In this document: positions 1 through 8,366 of the stretch, piece after piece
Layout: every line of letters starts with the position of its first letter
Position numbering within the stretch: position 1 is the first letter of the stretch
Assembly (NCBI RefSeq): GCF_013403865.1
Contig: NZ_JABFDK010000011.1
Span: 1 to 64,000, forward strand
DNA: 64,000 nucleotides
Direction of reading: 5' to 3'
Source of the DNA: Winogradskyella costae
Lineage (GTDB): Bacteria; Bacteroidota; Bacteroidia; Flavobacteriales; Flavobacteriaceae
Made by a program: the position numbers and the translations under genes
Notes under the pieces: model-generated
Seen by the model: the letters and a program-made list of their open reading frames with translations, nothing else
What the model was told of the DNA's origin: nothing
The model's database searches: none

Positions 1-83
1 GCGGAATATTCACGGGTTCGTAAAAGTTTACTAATTTAATTGCTTAACCACGCAACTAACCATACACAAAACCGTTAGCAGAC
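1..83 (+). repeat. attC-like cassette junction A (left part cut by window)
   Basis: The right half of a long imperfect palindrome is visible, ending at 52-79 with GCAACTAACCATACAC and then GTTAGC at 74-79. Almost the same sequence recurs at 1217-1243. The ten bases at 74-83 (GTTAGCAGAC) are complementary, with one mismatch, to 1108-1117 at the far end of the following gene. That gene therefore appears to be one cassette starting here. The left arm lies outside or at the edge of the window. Confidence 0.6.
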
Positions 84-123
84 ATTTAAAAAACGAAGAA
101 TATTTAAAATTAAAATCAAACGA

Positions 124-1098
124 ATGGGTCTTTTTATTTCCGGATTAGCAATCAACAAAAATTTCAAAAACGAACTTGATGTATTAAACAATATTCTTAA
201 AATGAATGTTGTTAAAACTGAAGAATTAACTTTTGAAGAGGCTTTAGTTTCAAATACAGATTTGTTTTATTATGATGTATATTATACTGAGAATGGTACA
301 TTAGTATTATTAAATTATGACCTATGTACGTATTCATATCTCATAAATGAATTAAATGCTTTATCTTTTGTTGTTTCAGAACATACAGATTCCTATATGA
401 TTCATTATTCGGAAAATGGTAAAGATAAATTTAATATAACCAAAATTGAAGGAAGACTAACAGGTAACGGAAAAAAAATAATTAAAGATAATAACATAAC
501 AATTGATGAGTTAATTTATCAATATATTGAAAATTTAATTGGAAAAAATTTTTTCAACATTCAAAACGAAGAGAAAATCATTAGATGTCATGTTTCAAAT
601 TATGATTGGTTAAAAAAAGAGGAGATTAATAAAACAAATATTCTAGAGCCATTAGATATAAAATACTTTTCTGATGATGAACTTTTGAATTCATTCAATA
701 AAATAGTTGAGTATTGTATTTTAAATAATATTAACTTCTATTTGCATCCAAGTTTAATTGAATTGAAAAATCAGAAAATTATTCAAAACATAATTGATTT
801 AAAAAAATATATTGGCTATAAAGAAAGCTCTTTAGGAAAATTAAAACCTCAATTTTCAGAGGATGGCTGTCATGCTTATTATATGATTGGAAGATTTAAT
901 AAAGAAAATTTAGATGTCAAAAAATCTTTATATCTGTTCAATTTAATTAAAGGTGAAAATAGCAAAAATAATAACAGGACAGATTCACAATTTGATTTAA
1001 ATTCGGATATGATTTTATTGATTTTTGCGGGTATAGTGATTTTACTATTAATTACAGGTTTAATTTATGTAATTTATAATGTTTTTACTTTACCTTAA
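124..1098 (+). CDS. Hypothetical tail-anchored protein in cassette 1
   Basis: I do not recognise this 324-residue protein. Residues 1 to about 290 are polar, rich in Lys, Asn and Ile, with no signal peptide and no motif I can name. Residues about 295-320 form one strong hydrophobic segment (ILLIFAGIVILLLITG) close to the C-terminus, so the protein is probably tail-anchored with a large cytoplasmic domain. The ATG at 124 follows the palindromic junction by about 40 bases. The gene is very AT-rich. It sits alone between two attC-like junctions and shares no operon with its neighbours, which fits a mobile gene cassette. Function unknown. Confidence 0.75.
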   Translation: MGLFISGLAINKNFKNELDVLNNILKMNVVKTEELTFEEALVSNTDLFYYDVYYTENGTLVLLNYDLCTYSYLINELNALSFVVSEHTDSYMIHYSENGKDKFNITKIEGRLTGNGKKIIKDNNITIDELIYQYIENLIGKNFFNIQNEEKIIRCHVSNYDWLKKEEINKTNILEPLDIKYFSDDELLNSFNKIVEYCILNNINFYLHPSLIELKNQKIIQNIIDLKKYIGYKESSLGKLKPQFSEDGCHAYYMIGRFNKENLDVKKSLYLFNLIKGENSKNNNRTDSQFDLNSDMILLIFAGIVILLLITGLIYVIYNVFTLP

Positions 1099-1106
1099 AT
1101 AAAAAA

Positions 1107-1250
1107 CGTCAGCTAACACCGTGTATAATTAATTGCTTTGGTTGTTGATTACTTGGAAAATTCCTTCGGAATTTTCTCGCGTTCGTTTTTGTTTACTAAA
1201 TTAGTTGCTTAACCACGCAACTAACCATACACAAAACCGTTACCAAACAT
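1107..1250 (+). repeat. attC-like cassette junction B
   Basis: The left arm at 1112-1136 (GCTAACACCGTGTATA and on) pairs with the right arm at 1217-1243 through the blocks GCTAAC, TGTAT, TTA and TTGC, with small bulges. The loop holds an inner perfect hairpin, GAAAATTCC at 1156-1164 and GGAATTTTC at 1168-1176. The left outer end matches the start of the gene just passed, and the right outer end (GTTACCAAAC, 1239-1248) matches the end of the next gene. That is the layout of an integron cassette junction. Integron-type function is inference. Confidence 0.6.
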
Positions 1251-1263
1251 TAAAACTAAAAAT

Positions 1264-1731
1264 ATGAAAGTATGGAATTTTAAAACAGAAAGTAATCCTA
1301 CAGACATCAGCAAGAAATTAGAATCCAAACTTGGTTCGGACAATGGATTTGTTTTTAGTGTTGATAGTGATAAAAATAATTCAATAACATTTAAAATTCG
1401 TAAGCGGATTCTTTATGCGTGGCATTTGGCATACCAAAATTGGACTATCATTAATGGAAAATTATTAAATATAGATGCTGAAAATAAGACCAATGTCGAA
1501 GTTTCTTTTACTCAACACTTTTTAATAAGGTTGATAGTAATTACACATTTGTTTTTAGGTTTGGGTGCTCTAATTGCGGTATTCTCAGGAATAAATAGTA
1601 GTCCTTCCATGTACATCTTTGGAGGAATACTACTAGCTATAGGAATTGCATTATGGATTGCTGTACAAAAGAAATTTGAAAAGGATATTCAAAAATATAA
1701 AACACTTATTTCTGGAATATTAGAATCTTAA
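1264..1731 (+). CDS. Hypothetical two-TM membrane protein in cassette 2
   Basis: I do not recognise this 155-residue protein. Residues 1-85 look like a small beta-rich soluble domain. Two hydrophobic segments follow at about 88-110 (LIVITHLFLGLGALIAVF) and 115-135 (IFGGILLAIGIALWIAV), then a short charged tail. The ATG at 1264 lies just inside the left junction. The gene fills one cassette-like unit: GTTACCAAAC at 1239-1248 is perfectly complementary to GTTTGGTAAC at 1743-1752. It is a single-gene unit in the same orientation as its neighbours. Function unknown. Confidence 0.75.
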   Translation: MKVWNFKTESNPTDISKKLESKLGSDNGFVFSVDSDKNNSITFKIRKRILYAWHLAYQNWTIINGKLLNIDAENKTNVEVSFTQHFLIRLIVITHLFLGLGALIAVFSGINSSPSMYIFGGILLAIGIALWIAVQKKFEKDIQKYKTLISGILES

Positions 1732-1740
1732 AAAAGAAAA

Positions 1741-1880
1741 ACGTTTGGTAACACCGTATAAAAATAATTGCTGTTTTAGGCTTAAACAAAGGTCGTTGCG
1801 CTTTTGTTACGTCTGATTTTCCTTCGGAAAATCCTCGCACACAAACCCGCAACTATTCTTATACATAAACGCTACGCAAT
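1741..1880 (+). repeat. attC-like cassette junction C
   Basis: The left arm starts at 1747 (GGTAACACCGTATAAA) and the right arm at 1849 (GCAACTATTCTTATAC). They pair imperfectly as in junction B. An inner perfect hairpin, GATTTTCC and GGAAAATC, lies at 1815-1833 with the same TTC loop as in junction B. The right core reads GCTACGC (1871-1877) rather than GTT, so this site is degenerate. Confidence 0.55.
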
Positions 1881-1950
1881 TTAAGAACACGTAAATTGTA
1901 ACATATTAATATTTGAATCTACCAATACCTTGAACCATAACATACAAAAA

Positions 1951-2139
1951 ATGAAAAAGAATAATGGAACGACCTTTATAGTAATAGGATTGATGTTTAC
2001 AACCCTTGGATTAACAATTTTGAACGAACACAAAATTTTACAATATAGTGCTCTAATTCTTGGAGTTGCATTAACGATATATAGTGTATTTGTATCTGAC
2101 AAATGGAAGAAAACCAAAAAAAAAAAAAATGGAAAATAA
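1951..2139 (+). CDS. Small two-TM protein in cassette 3
   Basis: This is a 62-residue unknown protein with two hydrophobic segments (about 8-26, and 33-52 with LQYSALILGVALTIYS) and a highly basic C-terminal tail of lysines. A TTG 21 bases upstream is possible, but the ATG at 1951 is preferred. The lysine tail is encoded by a run of about 13 A residues at 2118-2130, a likely site of slippage or sequencing error. It is bracketed by CTACGC at 1872-1877 and its complement GCGTAG at 2356-2361, so it forms the third cassette-like unit. About 200 noncoding bases follow within the same unit. Confidence 0.6.
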   Translation: MKKNNGTTFIVIGLMFTTLGLTILNEHKILQYSALILGVALTIYSVFVSDKWKKTKKKKNGK

Positions 2140-2490
2140 AAATTCAGCAAAATAGTAAAAGAAATAAATTAAAACAATTGAATAAAATACGCTGAATCGG
2201 AACAAAACACCGTATTTACTCTTGCGGAATTATTACGCAAACGGAAGTTATAAATGTTGCGTAAAAGTGAACTGAAAAACATAATTTACGCTTCCGAAAT
2301 TTAACAAGTTTGTGAAATTGAAAACTAAAAGAAAAATTAAGCGGAATAAAAAACGGCGTAGAACACCGTATACAACTCACTATTAATGCACTGCCAACTT
2401 ACAAACATATATGCAGAATATCCTATCTATGATTTATTTACTAAATTAGACGTTTAAACACACAACTAATCTTACACAGGACCAACAGTA
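2140..2490 (+). repeat. Structured noncoding tail and degenerate junction D
   Basis: No credible gene was found here. The stretch 2230-2300 contains dispersed complementary blocks (CGGAAG with CTTCCG, GCGTAAA with TTTACGC) that could fold. From 2356 the sequence resembles the left arm of the upstream junctions (GAACACCGTATACA), and 2449-2485 resembles the right arm (ACACAACTAATCTTAC). The site is more diverged than B and C and probably marks the end of the array. Confidence 0.45.
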
Positions 2491-2533
2491 TTAATTTTTG
2501 AACCGAACATTTAACCGATCAATCATCGCACGT

Positions 2534-4603
2534 ATGAATACCCCAATAAAATCTACAATACTTATAATATTTATAGCTCTAAATTCTTCAACTTTTGCGC
2601 AAGGTTGGGTACAGAGAAATCCGTTAAAGAATATCTCTGATATCACTGAGATGCATATCTCTGAAGACCAATCCATATTTGCCCTAGATGCGACTACAAC
2701 ACTTAAAAGCTTGTTAATAAGTACCAACAATGGATTAAGCTATCGAAATGCTTCTAGTCATGAGTCTAAAGATATGCATATGCTTACTGATGATTTAGGA
2801 TTCTTAGTTGCCACAAACAAATTAATTAAAACAACAGACAAATTTGAGACCGTAGAGCAATTTACATTGGATAATTATGGCTTTTCTAATGTGTTTTTCT
2901 TAAATGAAAATTTAGGTTTTGTTTCTGGAGGTTCAGGTAGAATACATAAGACTTTAGACGGAGGATCAACATGGCAACAGTTAACAACAGGTACAACAGA
3001 AATCATTAAAGATGTGTTCTTTATAGATGAAAATATTGGTTTTGCCTGTGGTGAATATCTTACGTTTATAGGTACGACAGATGGCGGAACTACATGGAAT
3101 GAAATTCCCTTACCTGTTGAAAACAATAGGACGTTAAATAAAATCCTATTCATAAACGCAATGCAAGGAATTCTCGTTGGATCTGGAGGGCAAATATTTA
3201 ATACCAGTGATGCAGGCATTACCTGGACAGAAGCCACAAGCGGAACCCTAAACCCCATCAATGACATAAAGTATAATAATGGCAAGTATGTAGCAGCATG
3301 CAGTGCTGGTGTAGTTTTACAATCTACAGATATGGGAATCAATTGGTCAAACTACGAAATCAGCTATTGGAGTGATTTATCTTCTGTGGCCTTTTCTAAT
3401 GACACAATTTATCTAGGTTCTGATGGCGATATTTTTCAATCTACTGATAATGGCGCAACATGGACAACACATCTTGAAGGTGTAACGATGAGTGATCTAA
3501 AAGGAGTCTCATTTGCCAACGATAATGATGGATTAGTTACTGGTATTCACACAGGAAGTAGTTCTGTATATGACAATTTAATGTTTAGAACTACTGATGG
3601 CGGTATTAATTGGGAGAAAATGTATATACCAAGTAATGCCTGCTGTTACGCCGTTCATTTTCTGCCAAATGGCAAAGCAATTACAACAAATCAACTCATT
3701 AATCGCGTTGCTTACAGCGCTGATTATGGAGAAACTTGGACTACTTTCAACGGGGCCAATATAACAGAACAATTTATAACTACAGCATTATGGTTAAAAT
3801 CCGAAAATGATTATTTTGTTGGTGGTGGCTTTGGTTGGGGAGATTCGGGCCTTTATCGTTATCAAAATGGCACCGGGTGGACATTTGATTCAAGTTTCAA
3901 TAGTGTGAGAACTATAAAATTCCTAGATGATAATTTTGGAATATTAGGTACCGTTGGTCAGTTTTACAAAACTACAGATGGAGGAGACACATGGACCCCT
4001 ATAAATTTCAATGGAGCCACCTACTATGATATTAATTTAATAGATACCGATACATTTTATATTGGCCAATATATAACTACAGATGGAGGCAATACGTTTA
4101 ATTTAAATCAATTTCCTGGTTATGTGTTTTTATACAAGTTTTTTGATGCTAATTATGCGCTGGCAATTAATAGCAATGGAGGGGTTTATAGAACTCTAGA
4201 TGCTGGCAGTTCTTGGCAACTTATAGATGATAGTATAATTGAAGACCCAAATTGCTGCAATAATTTTCACATATCAGAAAATACTATTGTCGCTGTGGGT
4301 AATCGTTCAGATATTTTCACCTTAGATATTGGAACTACTTTAAATATTGAAGATGTTGAAAGCACAAAAAATAAATTTAATATTTACCCAAATCCATCTA
4401 GCGATAAAGTATTTATTAAAGAAATAAATACAACAGCAACAAATGCAACCATCTTTAACCTTAACGGGCAAAAAATAAAATCTTTTAATCTTTATGATCA
4501 TCAAAATGGATTAGACATTAGCGATTTAGCCCAAGGAGTGTATTTTATGCATATTGAATCTGATTCACAACTCATATCTGTACATCGAATTTTGAAGAAA
4601 TAA
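2534..4603 (+). CDS. Secreted YCF48/BNR-repeat protein with T9SS type A sorting domain
   Basis: A 689-residue secreted protein. The ATG at 2534 opens a clear signal peptide (STILIIFIALNSSTFAQ); a TTG 36 bases upstream would bury it. The body carries at least nine Asp-box-like motifs of the form T-x-D-x-G-x-x-W (for example TTDGGTTWNEI, STDNGATWTTH, TTDGGDTWTPI), typical of a YCF48/BNR beta-propeller. The last 80 residues are a T9SS type A domain (IYPNPSSDKV, later ISDLAQGVYF, ending in KK). The product should cross the outer membrane through T9SS and be anchored or released. Ligand unknown. It lies at the boundary of the cassette-like array but is not itself cassette-sized. Confidence 0.85.
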   Translation: MNTPIKSTILIIFIALNSSTFAQGWVQRNPLKNISDITEMHISEDQSIFALDATTTLKSLLISTNNGLSYRNASSHESKDMHMLTDDLGFLVATNKLIKTTDKFETVEQFTLDNYGFSNVFFLNENLGFVSGGSGRIHKTLDGGSTWQQLTTGTTEIIKDVFFIDENIGFACGEYLTFIGTTDGGTTWNEIPLPVENNRTLNKILFINAMQGILVGSGGQIFNTSDAGITWTEATSGTLNPINDIKYNNGKYVAACSAGVVLQSTDMGINWSNYEISYWSDLSSVAFSNDTIYLGSDGDIFQSTDNGATWTTHLEGVTMSDLKGVSFANDNDGLVTGIHTGSSSVYDNLMFRTTDGGINWEKMYIPSNACCYAVHFLPNGKAITTNQLINRVAYSADYGETWTTFNGANITEQFITTALWLKSENDYFVGGGFGWGDSGLYRYQNGTGWTFDSSFNSVRTIKFLDDNFGILGTVGQFYKTTDGGDTWTPINFNGATYYDINLIDTDTFYIGQYITTDGGNTFNLNQFPGYVFLYKFFDANYALAINSNGGVYRTLDAGSSWQLIDDSIIEDPNCCNNFHISENTIVAVGNRSDIFTLDIGTTLNIEDVESTKNKFNIYPNPSSDKVFIKEINTTATNATIFNLNGQKIKSFNLYDHQNGLDISDLAQGVYFMHIESDSQLISVHRILKK

Positions 4604-5276
4604 TACTCTAAATTATCCCTTTACGTATTTCTTAAAATTTATTCTAACGCTCGCATACGATGATGTGCTAGTTGTACAACGATGGTTATACAATTTAGAA
4701 ATTGCTAAAAATAAGAAATCCAATCATGCATTAAAGGTATTTTTTTAATAGTCATAAAGAGCATCCAATCGCTCTAGAATACAAAATACACCCATTAATA
4801 TAAGATGTTTAGATCATTTTCATCAAAGTAAGCAATGGCTATTTTTGCTAAGATTTTAGCTTTTTATTTATCGGAATTGGTAAATTTCTGAAAATACTTT
4901 AGGCATTCATTTTAAGTCCTGATGATCACATTCTACATATAACCAATGACTTTAAAATACTTATAAAAACACGCGCCCCTTAAGTAATCCGTTTTGTTAA
5001 TTTAGAGACACTTACAAAAACAAACCTAAACACCTATAAATCAAAAATATAGCACAAATCAAAATACAGGTTATAGCGTGGTTATAGCGTGCTTATAACA
5101 TGCTTAAAACAAGCTTATAGCATAATTAATAAAATTACGTCAAGGCTAATATCAATAATAGATACGTAATTTAAACCTGCGACCTTAAACAATGCACTAT
5201 AACTCATGACAATATCATGTATCAATTTAAGTATCTTACGCGTTGAACTCTTAAAAAGAAAGTCTAAAATAACACA
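4604..5276. other. Intergenic stretch without a gene
   Basis: I see no coding region, tRNA or clear terminator. The stretch is AT-rich with many in-frame stops on both strands. Its one distinct structure is an 11-bp tandem repeat at 5071-5125, listed separately. Confidence 0.5.
5071..5125 (+). repeat. Five-copy 11-bp tandem repeat
   Basis: Five contiguous 11-bp units: TTATAGCGTGG, TTATAGCGTGC, TTATAACATGC, TTAAAACAAGC, TTATAGCATAA. The first two are nearly identical and the rest drift. The period is about one helical turn. A second array of the same period and copy number lies at 60114-60168. Confidence 0.8.
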
Positions 5277-5765
5277 ATGAAAATCCTATATATACACGGT
5301 CTAAATGGAAGTTTAAGCCCCGAAAAACGCGCAGTATTAGAACGTTATGGAGACGTCTATGCACCTGCAATAGATTATGAAGGAGATGCATATGCCATTG
5401 CAAATCTAACTGCTGCATTTAAATCTAAGACTATAAACGTGGTCATAGGAAGTAGTATGGGCGGTTTCACAGGCTATTACCTGTCCAACCTCTTGCAATG
5501 TCCTGCCCTATTATTTAATCCAGCATTAGCCCAAAAATCTGTGCTTCAAAATATCCCTGTTATGACTAATAAAACAAGTGTATATAAGCAAATTGTATTA
5601 GGTACAAAAGATGTTGTTGTAACCCCACAACAAACCATGATTTTTTTAGCTGAGACATTAATAGACCATCCACAGTACAAATTACATATTCACAAAGATC
5701 TGGAGCATCGCATTCCTATGGCTATCTTTGAAGAAGAAGTTGCATTGTTTTTTAAGTCCTTGTGA
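5277..5765 (+). CDS. YqiA/YcfP-type alpha/beta-hydrolase (esterase)
   Basis: At 162 residues this is a compact alpha/beta-hydrolase of the YqiA/YcfP family. The oxyanion region is IHGLNGS near the N-terminus. The nucleophile elbow is GSSMGG (Ser at about residue 62), the likely acid is the Asp in GTKDVVV, and the likely base is the His in LEHRIP near the C-terminus. There is no signal peptide, so it should act in the cytoplasm on small esters or thioesters; the true substrate is not evident. The ATG at 5277 gives the usual family length. It stands alone, with a large intergenic gap upstream and a convergent gene downstream. Confidence 0.8.
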   Translation: MKILYIHGLNGSLSPEKRAVLERYGDVYAPAIDYEGDAYAIANLTAAFKSKTINVVIGSSMGGFTGYYLSNLLQCPALLFNPALAQKSVLQNIPVMTNKTSVYKQIVLGTKDVVVTPQQTMIFLAETLIDHPQYKLHIHKDLEHRIPMAIFEEEVALFFKSL

Positions 5766-5927
5766 AATTAAGTATAGTATATAGAACCACAAATTATGTG
5801 ATATAGAAAGGAACCCTATTCTAAATAATGACATCATCATTACATAAAATGGGCTCCTAATCAATTTCAGTTCTTAAGTGATACAAGAACTAATAAGCTA
5901 TAAAACTTTTAGGGAAAGCTTATAACA

Positions 5928-8255
5928 CTAATTAGACTTTAGTAATCGCTTAGTAATACTACCTTTAGTCGTTTTTACGTTTACTAAATATACTCCTGGA
6001 GTTAAGTCACTAATATTAATCTCATTACTAGGGTGATTAATTGTTTTAACATTTTGACCAGTTAAAGTATAAATAGTAACAGCTATTACGTTAGCATCAC
6101 TGTGTACTGAAAAGCTATTTTTGGTTGGGTTTGGGTATAATTGAATTGGGGTATCATTTAATATTTCAGAATTAACAGATAAGGTTTCTAAATCAATATC
6201 ATATTTTATTAAACCTAAATCGTGTACTCCCAAATAAACACTTACTGCATCTTCAGTAAAAATAAATGCAGAAGACTCTGTAAAAGGATAGTTTAACCTC
6301 CCTGGTGGAATTTCAGTCCAAGTAGCCCCTAAGTCTGTGCTGATGATAATTTTTGCTTTGGCCACTGGCAACGGCACGTTAAATCCATCAGAGTAATGTG
6401 TAACTCCTACTATGGTATTCTCTGTAACAGATGAAAAGACAACGTTATCCGTAAATTCTGTTGAAATAGAAACCCAAGAATCTCCTTTGTCTTCAGATAA
6501 ATAGATACCTGCAGTAGTAGATAACAACAACTGATTTGCATTTAAAGGGTTTTGCTCTATATCTACTATTAAATGATCACCAACGTCTAAAGCTTCTAAA
6601 CCAACAGTACTTATATTCCAAGTAGCACCATCATCAGTCGATTTATAAAAATCAACACCTTGTGCAATGAAAATAGTAGTTGCAGCATCACTATCTACTT
6701 GTACTGCCGTTATAACCTCGCCTAACTCAGGGACAGCAATATTCTCATCAATAATATTATCCAAATCGGTTAAATCTACTTTATGTACTTCTATACCTGT
6801 AGATATCCAACTAATATTTGGGTTCGCAATAGATGTAGATACGTCCTCTAAAATTAAGAAGAACATTGAACTCGCAATCAATTTTAAATCTGCACCATGC
6901 GCTGAACTCACGTTAATATATGATGTATTCGATGATCTATTACCGATAAATACACGACCAGGTACAACAGGATCAGCAAACACTTTTACACCAGATCCAA
7001 ATCCTTGAGTTAACGGTTGAAGAAAATACCCTTCTTCAGTATCATTTTGTAAATCTTTATGCATGTAACCTAAACGCATACCGTGATAAACGTGATTTTC
7101 GCTCTCAGAAGAGAAAGCGGCAATAGTTCCTGTTGAATTAATAAAAGGGTTTTCTAATTTACTAAGCGTTAAACCTCCATCTGTCGTTAAGAATGGATAA
7201 AAATTAGTTGTAATTAACAGTTCATCAGCCACAAAAGGATTATAAGATGCTGATAGACCGTAATAATAGGCCTCTGGATCTATTTCGCTAAAAACATAGT
7301 TTTCCCAAGTAGCTCCATTATCTGAAGACACAACCATTTCATTTTCTTCTAAAACGATGATCTCATTAGCATTGATTGGGTTAAACTCAATCTTATTAAT
7401 GTTATCAGTAGACATTGTGGTCCATGTAATAGGTACAATGGCCCAAGTAGATCCGCCATCTAAAGAACGGTATAAGTTTTCTATATGAGTGTCATAACCA
7501 TAACCCGTTCCCAATAATATATCATCTGAATTATCTGGGTTAAAAGCTATAGCGTCATAAGTGTTTCCTGGTATTTTATTTTCCCAAGTTTGTCCTGCAT
7601 CTGAAGATACAAAGACTCCTCCTAACTCTCTAGTTGTAGAACCACCTCGCATAAGAAACAGCTTGTTATCATCACTAGGAGAAATACTTACATTGTTTAC
7701 AGCAACATGATCGTTAATAGGACTATAGTAAACAGCGTTCCAATTTAGACCACCATTAGAAGTATAAAACACCTCATGAGTATAAGCACCTGCCAAAGAA
7801 TAGGTCGTATGCATTAACACCACATCATTATTGGAATCTGAAATATCATAAGATTCAATTAAAATATCAAATTCATATGAGTTTGGTGGTGAAAACGTCT
7901 GCACAATAGAAGCTGTGGCTAAATCAAATATGATTATCTTGTTGTAATCAGTACCTTCTGCTCTAACATTAAAACTTAATGCAGCCCCTTCATTGATAAG
8001 TTTAAGATCTAATAATCTTGCATAATTATCTAAAGGGTCTGAATACAAAACAGTCCAACTACCGCCACCATCCGTAGATGTTACAACGTGATTCGTTAAG
8101 GTAAGCGCATAAATGACATCTTCTTGCGTTTGACTATAAGTAACATCAAGCAATTGTCCATAAGCGTTTGATCCTTCAAATTCAATTTGAGCAGTGGCTT
8201 TGATGGAAATGATAACGCTTAAGAAAAAAAATAGTAAAGTAATTTGTTTTTTCAT
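5928..8255 (-). CDS. Secreted BNR-repeat protein with T9SS type A sorting domain
   Basis: A 775-residue secreted protein. It opens with a signal peptide (ITLLFFFLSVIISIKATAQ). It holds about nine Asp-box motifs (STDGGGSWTVL, SSDAGQTWENK, SLDGGSTWAIV, STDDGATWNIS, STDLGATWTEI), suggesting one or two sialidase-like propellers, but I do not see a sialidase active site. The C-terminal 80 residues are a T9SS type A domain (IQLYPNPTKNSF, ISDLTPGVYLVNV). The same architecture occurs in the gene at 2534. The TPR/HTH regulator gene lies 111 bp upstream in the same direction, so the two may be co-regulated. Confidence 0.85.
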   Translation of the reverse strand: MKKQITLLFFFLSVIISIKATAQIEFEGSNAYGQLLDVTYSQTQEDVIYALTLTNHVVTSTDGGGSWTVLYSDPLDNYARLLDLKLINEGAALSFNVRAEGTDYNKIIIFDLATASIVQTFSPPNSYEFDILIESYDISDSNNDVVLMHTTYSLAGAYTHEVFYTSNGGLNWNAVYYSPINDHVAVNNVSISPSDDNKLFLMRGGSTTRELGGVFVSSDAGQTWENKIPGNTYDAIAFNPDNSDDILLGTGYGYDTHIENLYRSLDGGSTWAIVPITWTTMSTDNINKIEFNPINANEIIVLEENEMVVSSDNGATWENYVFSEIDPEAYYYGLSASYNPFVADELLITTNFYPFLTTDGGLTLSKLENPFINSTGTIAAFSSESENHVYHGMRLGYMHKDLQNDTEEGYFLQPLTQGFGSGVKVFADPVVPGRVFIGNRSSNTSYINVSSAHGADLKLIASSMFFLILEDVSTSIANPNISWISTGIEVHKVDLTDLDNIIDENIAVPELGEVITAVQVDSDAATTIFIAQGVDFYKSTDDGATWNISTVGLEALDVGDHLIVDIEQNPLNANQLLLSTTAGIYLSEDKGDSWVSISTEFTDNVVFSSVTENTIVGVTHYSDGFNVPLPVAKAKIIISTDLGATWTEIPPGRLNYPFTESSAFIFTEDAVSVYLGVHDLGLIKYDIDLETLSVNSEILNDTPIQLYPNPTKNSFSVHSDANVIAVTIYTLTGQNVKTINHPSNEINISDLTPGVYLVNVKTTKGSITKRLLKSN

Positions 8256-8366
8256 AATATCTTATATTTAAGTTAGGTCGATAAATATAGATACAATGAA
8301 TCGTTAGCGCCCTATTTTAAGCGTGACATTCCGTGACACTGCTGTTCTTTTAGCGTGACACAAAAA

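Noticed and set aside
2498-2533. TTG start extending the T9SS protein upstream
   Set aside because: It would place twelve polar residues before an otherwise clean signal peptide; the ATG at 2534 is better. The same reasoning rejects TTG starts at 18514, 25372, 31887 and 34720.
5071-5125. CRISPR or plasmid iterons
   Set aside because: The 11-bp units have no spacers, and no replication gene is nearby.
5928-8255. Active sialidase
   Set aside because: Asp-box repeats alone are not diagnostic, and no sialidase arginine triad could be recognised.
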